From NCBI GenBank assembly GCA_000507305.1, contig DF240031.1:29437-93436 (forward strand): DNA of 64,000 bases, in the 5' to 3' direction. Position 1 is the stretch's first letter. Each line of letters begins with the position of its first letter. Positions 25,139 to 33,686 of the stretch are shown here, piece after piece. The stretch comes from Breviolum minutum Mf 1.05b.01 (lineage: Eukaryota; Sar; Dinophyceae; Suessiales; Symbiodiniaceae). A program made the translations under genes and the position numbers. Below the pieces are notes generated by a model. That model was not told where the DNA came from. It saw only the letters and a list, made by a program, of their open reading frames with translations, and searched no databases.

Positions 25139-25780
25139 TCACTCAGCTCGAGCTTGAAAGGGATCCCACTGGAATGCAAGGAAATCTGTTGCAATGCGCC
25201 CAAAGTAAGCAAAGGCTAGCCTTCCACGCAAAGACTGCGCCTCTTTCTCTGAAAGCTGGCCAAGATGCAACGTGTCGTGCACTAAACAAGCTACTTCCTG
25301 CTTTCGCTTCTCAGTGTTGTCCAAAACCAAACAACCCTCGCCAGTCCTCGCCAGTTGAAACAAAACACCCAATGCCGAAATTTCTTTTGAGAAGGCCTTG
25401 TGTCCTGTGGTATCATAAGCCCATCCCATAACCTGCAGCAGAAGACCCATACACGCCTCGGCACTCGCAGCTAACTCTGGGCTTGAAACCATGATAAAGT
25501 CATCGAAATTTGCAGTCACCGGCACCAAAAGGCATCTCGCTGCAAACTATTGTATACAACGCGAACACCTGATGAAGGCGTTCACTGCGGCCTTCGACCC
25601 AAATGGCAAACTGACTTGTCGAAACGGTCGTGATTGTTTAGTAGTTGGATCAAAGACTGAGATGTATGCAAAGGAGCTCGATGCACAATTGTCTGTAAGC
25701 TGAACTCCAGTCCAGAGAGCGACCCACCAAGCGGTAGGCTTCCCGGCTCCTCCAAGCACTTTCATATAATGAGCAACCAT
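25139..25780 (-). pseudogene. Reverse transcriptase palm, with in-frame stop
   Basis: Two pieces share one frame. The first (25780-25547) has VFDPTTKQSRPFRQVSLP then FGSKAAVNAF, the RT segment that precedes the active site. The second (25528-25139) has VTANFDDFIMVSS, where FDDF is the active-site Y/F-x-D-D equivalent, then KEISALGVLFQL (motif D/E region) and the thumb. A TAG codon at 25549-25547 separates them. Without it the pieces would be continuous, so it is a nonsense mutation or, less likely, a recoded stop. RT type fits DIRS/Ngaro order, but only tree building could place it. Confidence 0.75.
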
Positions 25781-26008
25781 AGCAGCTACGATGTCGACCC
25801 CGTCCGTTGTAACCTGCTCATAGATGGAGATTGCTGAGTTAACCTGGCTACGGCTGTAATCGTCTATTGGTCGAAGTTTTCACATTGCACCAATGGGAAC
25901 CTTTTCGACACCACGGCATTATCAGGAAGATCCGACCATGCCAGCGGACCTAGAGCCATTCTTTCTGGACTTCAGTCATAGTCTTCGCCCAAAGCTCGGT
26001 ATCGAGTT

Positions 26009-26527
26009 TCAGGTCCCCACATGAAGTTGTAGACCATCGAACCGCCTCACGAGACATTCCAGCGTGCTCAACCCAGAAACTGCCAAAGTAGCTGGCTCAA
26101 TCTTGGCAGGTAACACGCCACTGGAAGTAGGAGCATGGCCCACCAATGAAAAGCCTTGAGAAATGTCATGGAGCAATGTCTTATCTGGGTAGCCTTCATC
26201 ACTTTTCATTTTCTCAAGCAACTTCAACCTCTTGCAACTCAAAATGCATCTTCTCTTAGCAGGCATAGATTGCAAAAAAACTTTCTTCATCTTGAGCAAG
26301 ATCTGGCAGCCTCTACATTTCCCAAGCCACTGACCTCTTCGGGCAATCACCTCATGAGTTGCTTTGGTGGCACATTCTGCTACCGCATATTGTACTTCCG
26401 CTGAAACGCCCACGAAAATGCCCTTAAGATGTTGTACCTTGCAACACAGGTCAGCAAAGTCCCCTGGACTCCTGTAAACACCAAAAGCCACCTCCACAGA
26501 GTCTTCCCTGAGATCGACCAAGTCCAC
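26009..26527 (-). CDS. Linker segment upstream of the reverse transcriptase
   Basis: A 172-codon open frame carries YRSPGDFADLCCKVQHLKG, a basic helical stretch and KSDEGYPDKTLLHDISQGF, ending near EPATLAVSGLST. The GYPD..L..D...GF pattern is what I recall immediately before the RT fingers in dinoflagellate elements of this type. It belongs to the pol-like protein but is separated from neighbouring pieces by frame breaks. Confidence 0.5.
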   Translation of the reverse strand: MDLVDLREDSVEVAFGVYRSPGDFADLCCKVQHLKGIFVGVSAEVQYAVAECATKATHEVIARRGQWLGKCRGCQILLKMKKVFLQSMPAKRRCILSCKRLKLLEKMKSDEGYPDKTLLHDISQGFSLVGHAPTSSGVLPAKIEPATLAVSGLSTLECLVRRFDGLQLHVGT

Positions 26528-26775
26528 TGACTGCTTGCTTTCACATTTGGAACACTTTGATGTTGAAGAAGACTTGGAGAGGCCGGCCGCTGGCTGAGTC
26601 AGTCGAATACAGGATTCAATGAAGCCTCCATAGCGTCTTCCAACCTGTCATCGCCCTCGGTTGTCGTCGTCTTCTTTCCCCCCTTTATCAACGTACGACG
26701 TAAGAGTTTTGAACCACAATGTAAAACAATGTGCCCACATTGCAAACAATTCAGCAGGCATCGTTTGTTGTCAAG

Positions 26776-27637
26776 CTAAAGCTCAAAATCACATGGGAGT
26801 TGCTTGGCCACTTGAACATGTGAGAATTCAGCTACTAAAGGTTGAATCTTCTTCGTGGGTTGACTACCAGTAGCCACTGCCGCTTGCTGAGATTGTTTAG
26901 GTTGTGGTGTAGCACCCAGTGTCCAACCATACTTCGCATTGAAGAAGTCTCGCACTACCTGAGTCAGTGCTTTGCAAAATTCTTTTGGATATTGTGTCTC
27001 CAAAGATGTGTCAAATTGATTGTTATTGACTGTGTACGGCAAATGTTCGTGATCATTGCTGCACACACGAATTGCATTCTCAAATTCTTTGCGATTTGTA
27101 AGGATATCAGTTCGTTTGAAACGAAGACCTCCAAACATGCACATGTGATACTCAAATCTGTAGGTTTTCCTCGACTGCACAAGCTCTTGAAAATATGAAG
27201 TTTCCCACAGATAGCTTCGCGAAGGATTTTCCACCGTCCACACTGTATGGTCATTCAAGGTGTTGATGACCTGAACCGTAAAGGCATATAGACGGTTAGC
27301 CGCCCTCAATCTATCAAGAGAAATCTGAGAAAGCTGATGAGCTGGCAAACCATCTGGACGCTGCGACGACCTCATTGGCCTTGGGCCGTGACGACGTCGT
27401 AAAAGGCGTATTTCCCTTGCCCTGCTTGACGTTCCGCAAGGGACACCAAAATGAACCCAAAGGCAGGTCCGTCTCGACGTCCACACAAGCAGCAACTGTT
27501 GATTGTGTGTGTTTTCCAAAGCCTGCTGTCAAACCCGCAGAACCACAAAAGACCTCAACCGCAAAACATTCGTTTGGAGAAAATTCTACCTCCTCTGCAC
27601 CACCGATGTCACTCGACTGGTGAAAATCTGCATTCAA
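26776..27637 (-). pseudogene. C5-cytosine-methyltransferase-like domain (frameshifted)
   Basis: The first frame (27637-27314) has VEVFCGSAGLTAGF at residues 28-40, matching C5-MTase motif I, with ACVDVE after it like motif II. A frameshift follows. The second frame (27519-26776) has VHFGVPCGTSSRARE, where Pro-Cys at 27-28 matches the catalytic PC of motif IV. It then has HGPRPMRSSQRPDGLP and VENPSRSYLW, with Glu97-Asn-Pro like motif VI. Classical DIRS elements carry a different, adenine-type methylase domain after RNase H. Here a C5-type domain lies before the polymerase. Cytosine methyltransferases captured by retrotransposons have been reported in dinoflagellates. Target-recognition motifs VIII-X were not seen, so activity is doubtful. 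Confidence 0.7.
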
Positions 27638-27749
27638 TATACAGGACTGTCCACCTTATCTGCATGCACCGATCAATGTCATTCGCCTGAAGAGAATCTG
27701 CATTCAACACAGGACTGTCCAAAGGTGATTTCAGCTGCTGACCAGTCGT

Positions 27750-28914
27750 TCACGATTTCTTATGTCCTGATTGCGGATGAGGCTGGTAGCAGCCAGGGAT
27801 GCAACACACGTGTTTGCGGGCACAATTCTTGTTCTTACACCTGTTAAGGTGGTAAGAGAAGCATATATCTTCTCCCGCAGGAGTGCGAGAGTGCGTGCCT
27901 ATGAGGGCAGCCGGCATTGGGGTTCTGGTAGTTTTCCCCTTTCCTTTGCCGCCCTTTTTGCCTGTGCCTTTCCCATATGGTCCATCACCATGAATGTCTT
28001 TGTTCGGGTTCTTGATTGGCACATCCGAAGATGATGTGGCAGTAGGCAACATAAAATACGTGACTGTGATGTCTGCGTGCAGCCCATCAAAGGCATCATC
28101 CAAAGGAAGCACGCCTGCTGCTGTCCTCTTCAAACTGCCCGTCACTGTCTGAGAAAGGTGCAGGAAGGCTTGACGATCGGATCGAAATAACTGGGTCTGA
28201 CTCGGCCTCCGGAACCCTGGACCAGGATTTTGCGCCATCAACTCAAACAATCTTCCATGCCAACGCTGTACTTTGAATGATGCAAGACCCACCAAATCCA
28301 TTGCAAGTGCGCTGCGAGTCAAACCCAAGTCTGAACACAAGACAATTTCATGTTTGTCACTGCCACTGCTGTCTTTCACAACGAGGCCTGCACCCTTGTC
28401 GCCCAACATGATCTGCTTGTCAGGTCGATTACCTGCCAACTCCTGCTGCCTTGTCAAACATCGATCTGGAGCAATATATTTCAGTTCATCAGTTTCCAAC
28501 ATAATTGGAAACTGATCATATAACCAAAATGCCGGTTCCAACTGACCAGACTGACCCAAACCCTGACACGTTGATCCGCCAGCTTGGCAATTCTCTCCTG
28601 ACAGGCCAGTTTTCGGCCTGCGGATTCAGTCTCAAATTGGAAATTGTCATGGTCTGAGCTTCGAAAACCAAACGTTTGAAAGCAGTCAACTCTGCTACTG
28701 TCAACACTGCTGCTGGCGGAACAACATAGGCGAAAGTTTGAACAGCTGCATCAGTTAAGGCTACACCAGGCATAGTTACAGCATAAGCCAATTGTCCAAG
28801 GGTAGCAACGTTACTTGCCTTCAATGCATCTATCCATGCTTGACTAAGACCACAGGGTAGGGCCTGTGCTTCCAGTGTAGCTGTAGATTCCAGCAATGTG
28901 TTTGCTGAAGCCAT
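27750..28914 (-). pseudogene. gag-like protein with CCCH zinc finger (frameshifted)
   Basis: A frame from ATG 28914 (MASANTLLEST) reaches 28516, and an overlapping frame (28559-27750) continues the protein after a shift. The second part has LKYIAPDRCLTRQQEL, a Gly/Lys-rich hinge (KGTGKKGGKGKGK), then CFSYHLNRCKNKNCARKH. That gives C-x7-C-x4-C-x3-H, a CCCH finger, followed by CCIPGC and HPQSGH. Position ahead of the polymerase and a nucleic-acid-binding finger fit a gag-like nucleocapsid role. The family assignment is by context. Confidence 0.65.
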
Positions 28915-29079
28915 GGCCGACAGCTAAGGTGAATAGATGGTGAAGTTCACCGAAGGCGCGGGAAAACCAACAATTTTGAAATGAACGAAAATCCCTTTAA
29001 ACATCCACTTCAGGAACCTTTCGTTCATTCCGATTTCGTGCTGCAAAATCAATGAAGTTCACCGACGAGGAGATACCCC

Positions 29080-30395
29080 AAGGACGCTTTCTACTTATCT
29101 ACTTATAACTTACTTAACCTACTTACGGTCTACTTATTTCTACTTATAGCCCTTTTACTTTTCTAATTGAAAATTAAGTAGATTTAAGTAGGTTATAAGT
29201 AGAACTAAGTAGAAATAAGTAGAAACCCTTCCAAAACCTGGTTTTTTGAGTTTCTTCGCGAAACGTTTGAAAATCAGCAAAACATCAATTTTTTGTGCAT
29301 CTATAGGGAAAAATGTTTTCTTGCTGACATGTCTTTGTAGAGTTGTCCCTATAGATTTTTCTCTCCCACAATCGTTGTTTTCATATTTAGAAATTTGTAA
29401 GATTAGATACCGCGGTAAACCGCTATAAGACTATAGGAAATCATGAAGTGGGTGTAATCTCTGACAAACACAATTCTAAATTTGACACTGCTTCTATAGA
29501 ACTATGAATTATCATGCAGCGGTTGGCCACTGACAATGCAACTTTGAATACTGCATAATTGCATACAAAGCGGGCAAACGGATCTCTTGCGGCTATCTTT
29601 GGCTATCTTCCGGCTATCCTCCGGCTATCTTGGGAATTCTGGGGGATTTCTTCCGGCTATCTTCGGCTATCTTGCGGCTATCTTCCGGCTATCTCCCGGC
29701 TATCTTCGACTTTCCTGGGCTATCTTACGGCTATCTTCGGCTATCTTCCGGCTATCTTCGGTTTTCCTGGGCTTTCTTCCGGCTATCCGTGGCTATCTTC
29801 CGGCTATTGCTTGGCTATCTTCCTGCTTGATTCCTTTTCTTCCTTTCAAGTCAATTAAACATTAGAATGGAATGAACATGTTTCTCCTTTCCACTTTTGA
29901 GCCGGCCGGAAAGCCAAGGCGAGCAAACAAGTCTTCCAAACACAAACAATTTTAGCGGCACACCGCTCATGCAATTCTAGCGGGAAACCGCTCATGCCCT
30001 TCAAAAAGCAGTTCCGCATTGAAACACATATTTGCTGGTTGCTTCACAAAGAACAAAGTGAACAGCAAAGCCACGTTTTTGGTGCTTAAATGTCACATGC
30101 TCAAGAAAAATCTGTTTGTTGGTGTTTTTCCATAAGTAGGATAAGTAGAAATAAGTAGATCATAAGTAGAAATAAGTAGAACTAAGCTACTTAGCCTACT
30201 TACAAGAAAAAACGCAAAAGCTACTTATTTCTACTTAGTCACTAGTATAACTAGGTTATTTCTAGCAATATGTTGATTCTAAGTAGGACAAGTGGGTGCA
30301 CCACTTAACCTACTTATCTCTACTTAAAACCTTACTTAACCTACTTAAAACCATGTTATATCTAAGTTACAAGTAGATAAGTAGAAAGCGTCCTT
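29080..30395. mobile_element. 1.3 kb non-autonomous TIR element nested in the retrotransposon
   Basis: Terminal inverted repeats of 33 bases (29080-29112 and 30363-30395, starting AAGGACGCTTTCTACTTATC) match with one mismatch. Both subterminal zones are packed with CTACTTAT/ATAAGTAG units (about 29088-29225 and 30124-30375). The core holds a GGCTATCTTCC tandem array and no coding frame. The element splits the interval between the recombinase and gag. No clear target duplication was found. Confidence 0.75.
29589..29822. repeat. GGCTATCTTCC tandem array
   Basis: Units of 11-22 bases (GGCTATCTTCGGCTATCTTCC with TTCCTGGGCTATC variants) repeat about fifteen times. All three plus frames stay open across it, giving repetitive RLSSGYL-type peptides that I do not call a gene. 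Confidence 0.85.
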
Positions 30396-30815
30396 CAGGT
30401 AAGAAACCAACAATCTTAAATGAACGAAAATCTCTTTAAACATCTACTTCAGGAACGTTTCGTTCATTCCGATTTCGGGCTGCGAAAAAAGAAGTTCCTT
30501 TGCAAGACAAAACAAACTAAAAATGCAATGCATGATGCACTCACTTTCTTCAGTTAGACCTTTCCACTCTCTGAGCCTTCTCAAACATCATGTTGCATTC
30601 AACACCATGCATTCATGGTCACCCGTTGGTGTTCAAACATGCTGCCATTGCAGAATTCTGGTATGCCAACTCACACATGGAATGGCATCTTCACATGTAC
30701 TGCATTCAGTAACATTGAAAAAGGGGAAATGACATCTCTCATTGCTGCCCTCAGCTGCCATCGAACATGGACTTCTGTTTTTCCACCATCTTATACATTC
30801 CAAGCCTTGTCAGAT

Positions 30816-31290
30816 CTAACTTTGAGATCTTCTGCTACGAAAAGCACCCATGACATCGACCAATTCATCAGTAGTGGTGATGACCTGCCCCTTGAAGCAC
30901 AACGAGCACCTCGCCCACTTAAAGCTTGCACCCCCAGGAAGGAAAGTGTATCCAGCAGTGATTCTCCGACCACACTTCAAAGTATCTTTGGCAGAACCAG
31001 GCAGATGGAGCACTTTGCTTTCCTTCTGCTGATAGCACGGTTCATCAATATCATTGTAGGCCGCCGGAACGTCCCCGCTTGAATCATCACCTGTGGTGCT
31101 ATCGGGAATCATTCACTGTTGCAGATGCTGCCTTAAGGTCAGATAAAAGAGTTTGGTCATCAATGACTGCAGTTGGCAAATCAAGCTTCTCGCACGGTGC
31201 CTCGGACGGGACAAAAATGTCGGACAACAAGGACTGGTCCGCATATTCATTGTCAAATCCAAAGTCCGCGTCAACAGTCTTCTCTAGCAT
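30816..31290 (-). pseudogene. Frame-shifted C-terminal tail of the recombinase protein
   Basis: Two short overlapping frames (31290-31099 and 31112-30816) follow the recombinase in shifted phases. The second contains TLKCGRRITAGYTFL and FKWARCSLCFKG, a Cys-bearing tail I associate with the end of dinoflagellate tyrosine recombinases. That association is from memory and needs a search. The two phase changes are best read as frameshifts in a decaying copy. Confidence 0.5.
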
Positions 31291-32938
31291 GTTTCGACTC
31301 TCTCATGCAGAGAGGTGATGTCTCCTCGTCAGTGTCTTCGATCTTGATGACAGGCTGCTGTACCACGGGTTCCCGGGAAAATCCCGATCTTGTCGTATCA
31401 GGTGCAAAAGCGTCATTTCGAATTGTCAACAACATCGACTCGTATAACTTGATCGGCCTCGTGGACTGATGTTCATGGTGGCCCAAAAGGACACGAGCAT
31501 CTTCTTCCATTCCAAATCGCGATGCCCAGGCTAATGTAGTAGCCTTGAAAGAATGTGACAATGTTCTTTGCTCGCCTTCAAGCCCCAACACATTGCATAA
31601 GAATTTCGAAACCTCTTCTGTATCTATTGGCCGCTTTCCCAGTCTGCCATCTTTCAGCGGAGCCCTACACAATGCACCAAAGGGCGATGCATCCACATCA
31701 ACTCCACATTCCTTGAGGATTTCCCAAAACCTCAAGGCCCACGGCGTTTTCAATGTTCCATGGATAGGCACAACCAGAGGCATGACAAGAGCTTTCAAAG
31801 AGGATGTGCCTGCCCTTTGAAATTTCGTCCCACTCTCAATGTAACCGTATGGACCCTCCGGTGTTTCTGTCACGTCAAGCTCCAAAAAATCAAGATAATT
31901 GAGATCTGACCAGCGTGAACGAGAGAAGATTGCAAATAAGTTACATCCAGTGAGGTACCTATCATAAAGGTCTGAATCGCTTGACAAAAAAGCTTCCAGC
32001 TTACGCACCTCCACCAGCGAAAGGATCCGTGCCCGCTTTGTAGCTGCCTTCATGGATTCCAAACGTGACGACCTTCCTGAAAGGATGGGATGATTCAATA
32101 CAGAATTCAAGGCAATCTGAAGGACATGGTGAGCGAATCGACATGCTTGTAGAAAAGTCGCCCCTCTGGTATAGCCCTTGCTATCTGCTGCAAAATCACC
32201 AATGTAAACTGAAATGTTGTCATTTTCAAATGGCCACAACTGTTGCCCATGTTTACGCAGCCAGTCAAAAAATGCTAGCAGGGAAGAAGCTCGTTTTATC
32301 ACCGTCCGGGGTGACTTCACCCCGAATACGTCCCTCAGAATCCTGTGAGCCTCATTGTCAACATCTCCTGAAGTCACTGCTCGCCAAATTGCTTCCACTA
32401 CAGGCCCCTCATGTTGTACAATGCAAAAAATTGATTGCCACTTGCATAAAGCATTCTGCCAAAATTGTTTCTGTTGCTCCAAGAAATCTGTATCGCTGAT
32501 AACTTTGATTGCTGAAGAAAAATGTGCACCATCGGCTTTCCGTTTTAAGGTCTCGACGCTCGGTACTGCCACGTCAGTCGAAGAAGTGGCTCCAGCTGAG
32601 TGTGGAGGTTGCAATGAGACATTCACGATGTTAGGGACACCTGTGGGGTTGTCTCCAAAAATGTCATCCAAAAAACCTTCTTCCCAACGCAGTTTGGGCA
32701 ATGCAGCCTGTGTGTTCGATAAGTGTGCCTCGATCAAAGCTCTATCATGACTGCTGTTGTCTACAGGAATATCATCACTTGCATCAAATAACTGCACGGC
32801 ACCAAATGACTCAGTTTCCAAATCATCGACTGCAGAAACACGAACAGCTGAGTTACTCACACCAGAGTTTGACGTTGCTGAGCTCGACAGACGAATGACA
32901 TCTTCTAAGTCTGGAACAATGTGACCGAAGAAATCCAT
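31271..32938 (-). CDS. Tyrosine recombinase of the DIRS-like element
   Basis: The 555-codon frame opens with ATG at 32938, just inside repeat L. Residues 1-150 are poorly structured. Residues 200-300 look like the helical core-binding domain. The catalytic half follows: FSRSRWSDL (R340/R342), a lysine at K372 (GTKFQR), LSHSFKATTLAW with H462, LLGHH (H487/H488) and a candidate nucleophile Y499 (KLYES). This order, R-K-HxxR-H-Y, is that of tyrosine recombinases that integrate DIRS-type elements through circular DNA. The second arginine is Lys465 here. The tail NDAFAPDTTRSGF resembles the C-terminal segment of this recombinase group in dinoflagellates. The ORF is intact but its natural C-terminal extension lies in other frames downstream. 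It stands alone, 2.4 kb upstream of gag, which is unusual. Confidence 0.8.
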   Translation of the reverse strand: MDFFGHIVPDLEDVIRLSSSATSNSGVSNSAVRVSAVDDLETESFGAVQLFDASDDIPVDNSSHDRALIEAHLSNTQAALPKLRWEEGFLDDIFGDNPTGVPNIVNVSLQPPHSAGATSSTDVAVPSVETLKRKADGAHFSSAIKVISDTDFLEQQKQFWQNALCKWQSIFCIVQHEGPVVEAIWRAVTSGDVDNEAHRILRDVFGVKSPRTVIKRASSLLAFFDWLRKHGQQLWPFENDNISVYIGDFAADSKGYTRGATFLQACRFAHHVLQIALNSVLNHPILSGRSSRLESMKAATKRARILSLVEVRKLEAFLSSDSDLYDRYLTGCNLFAIFSRSRWSDLNYLDFLELDVTETPEGPYGYIESGTKFQRAGTSSLKALVMPLVVPIHGTLKTPWALRFWEILKECGVDVDASPFGALCRAPLKDGRLGKRPIDTEEVSKFLCNVLGLEGEQRTLSHSFKATTLAWASRFGMEEDARVLLGHHEHQSTRPIKLYESMLLTIRNDAFAPDTTRSGFSREPVVQQPVIKIEDTDEETSPLCMRESKHAREDC

Positions 32939-32959
32939 TGGCGCAGAACCCCCGTTAGA

Positions 32960-33327
32960 CTAATTTTTCAAAGGCTCACAAAAGAGCGACACCCACCCAC
33001 CCTCCTCGAGAGGAAACTACGGGCGAGACATACAATTGACGCAACGCACATATGTACAACATGAAATATTCACAGGTAACATTTAACGCTTGAGTACACA
33101 AGAGGAAACCATAGTAAAAAAGGCATTCACATGCAAAGCTACAAGCTGTTTCACACTAACACAGACACCATAGTGCAAAGATGCAAACAACGTAAATTGC
33201 AAAACAAACGGGGTTCAATTTCCCATGTTCCACTTTTCTTTTTTTTTGGTGCTTGTTTTTTTGTCATTACAAATAAACATTTCTGCTGATAAGAAATAAA
33301 GCGCTATCAGTAAACTGAAAGCAACAC
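32960..33327 (-). repeat. Left terminal repeat L of the DIRS-like element
   Basis: This 368-base repeat matches 23818-24186 with about 13-15 differences by eye. Its outer edge at 33327 corresponds to the internal junction base 24186. It starts 22 bases upstream of the recombinase ATG and probably carries the element's promoter, although no motif shows this. Confidence 0.9.
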
Positions 33328-33686
33328 ATGATACATTGACATTCGAACATGCAGACATCATCATAATCCCCTTTTAAATCCAATGCAGAAGAGAATCTTG
33401 ACAGCAAACGGAGATGTCACCAAATGCGCAAGAGAAAACGACCCCTCACATTGAAGTGTCAGCAGAAAGGTGCGCCTGCCAGGTAAGGCACGACCCTGCG
33501 TCATCTTCCTAACATACTTTTGGCAAACGGCTGAACTGTAGCGAATTAACGCAATACGCGCGGCCGACAGCGAACGGCGGCCATGCAACACCCACCGTCG
33601 TGCAACACAGCTTATAACCCCCACGCCCGCACTCATAAACGGGAACCCTTTGATACACATTTAGGAAAAAACCACATGCATGGTGC

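Larger units (their letters stand above)
28963..30482. repeat. Direct repeat of about 80 bp flanking the nested TIR element
   Basis: Copies at about 28963-29043 and 30401-30482 share AACCAACAAT, AATGAACGAAAAT, TTTAAACAT and TTTCGTTCATTCCGATTTCG. TGAAGTTCACCG also precedes the first copy and recurs at 29054. This suggests a tandem duplication of about 110 bases in the gag leader, the second unit of which was hit by the TIR element. Confidence 0.65.
23456..33327 (-). mobile_element. DIRS/PAT/Ngaro-type tyrosine-recombinase retrotransposon
   Basis: The 9.87 kb element is bounded by split direct repeats. Its left terminus (33327, sense strand minus) carries repeat L. Its right end carries inner R, inner L and terminal R. 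The junction 24187|24186 joins copies of the two outer termini, exactly as in the A1-ORFs-B1A2B2 layout of PAT and Ngaro elements. It encodes, in sense order, a tyrosine recombinase, a gag-like protein with a CCCH finger, a C5-methyltransferase-like domain, reverse transcriptase and RNase H. No integrase was seen. Nearly all reading frames are interrupted, so this copy is likely inactive. The repeat copies are still about 96% (L) and 99% (R) identical by eye. Confidence 0.85.

Noticed and set aside
29559-29865. Repetitive RLSSGYL-type protein frames
   Set aside because: They are translations of the GGCTATCTTCC array; all three plus frames are open.
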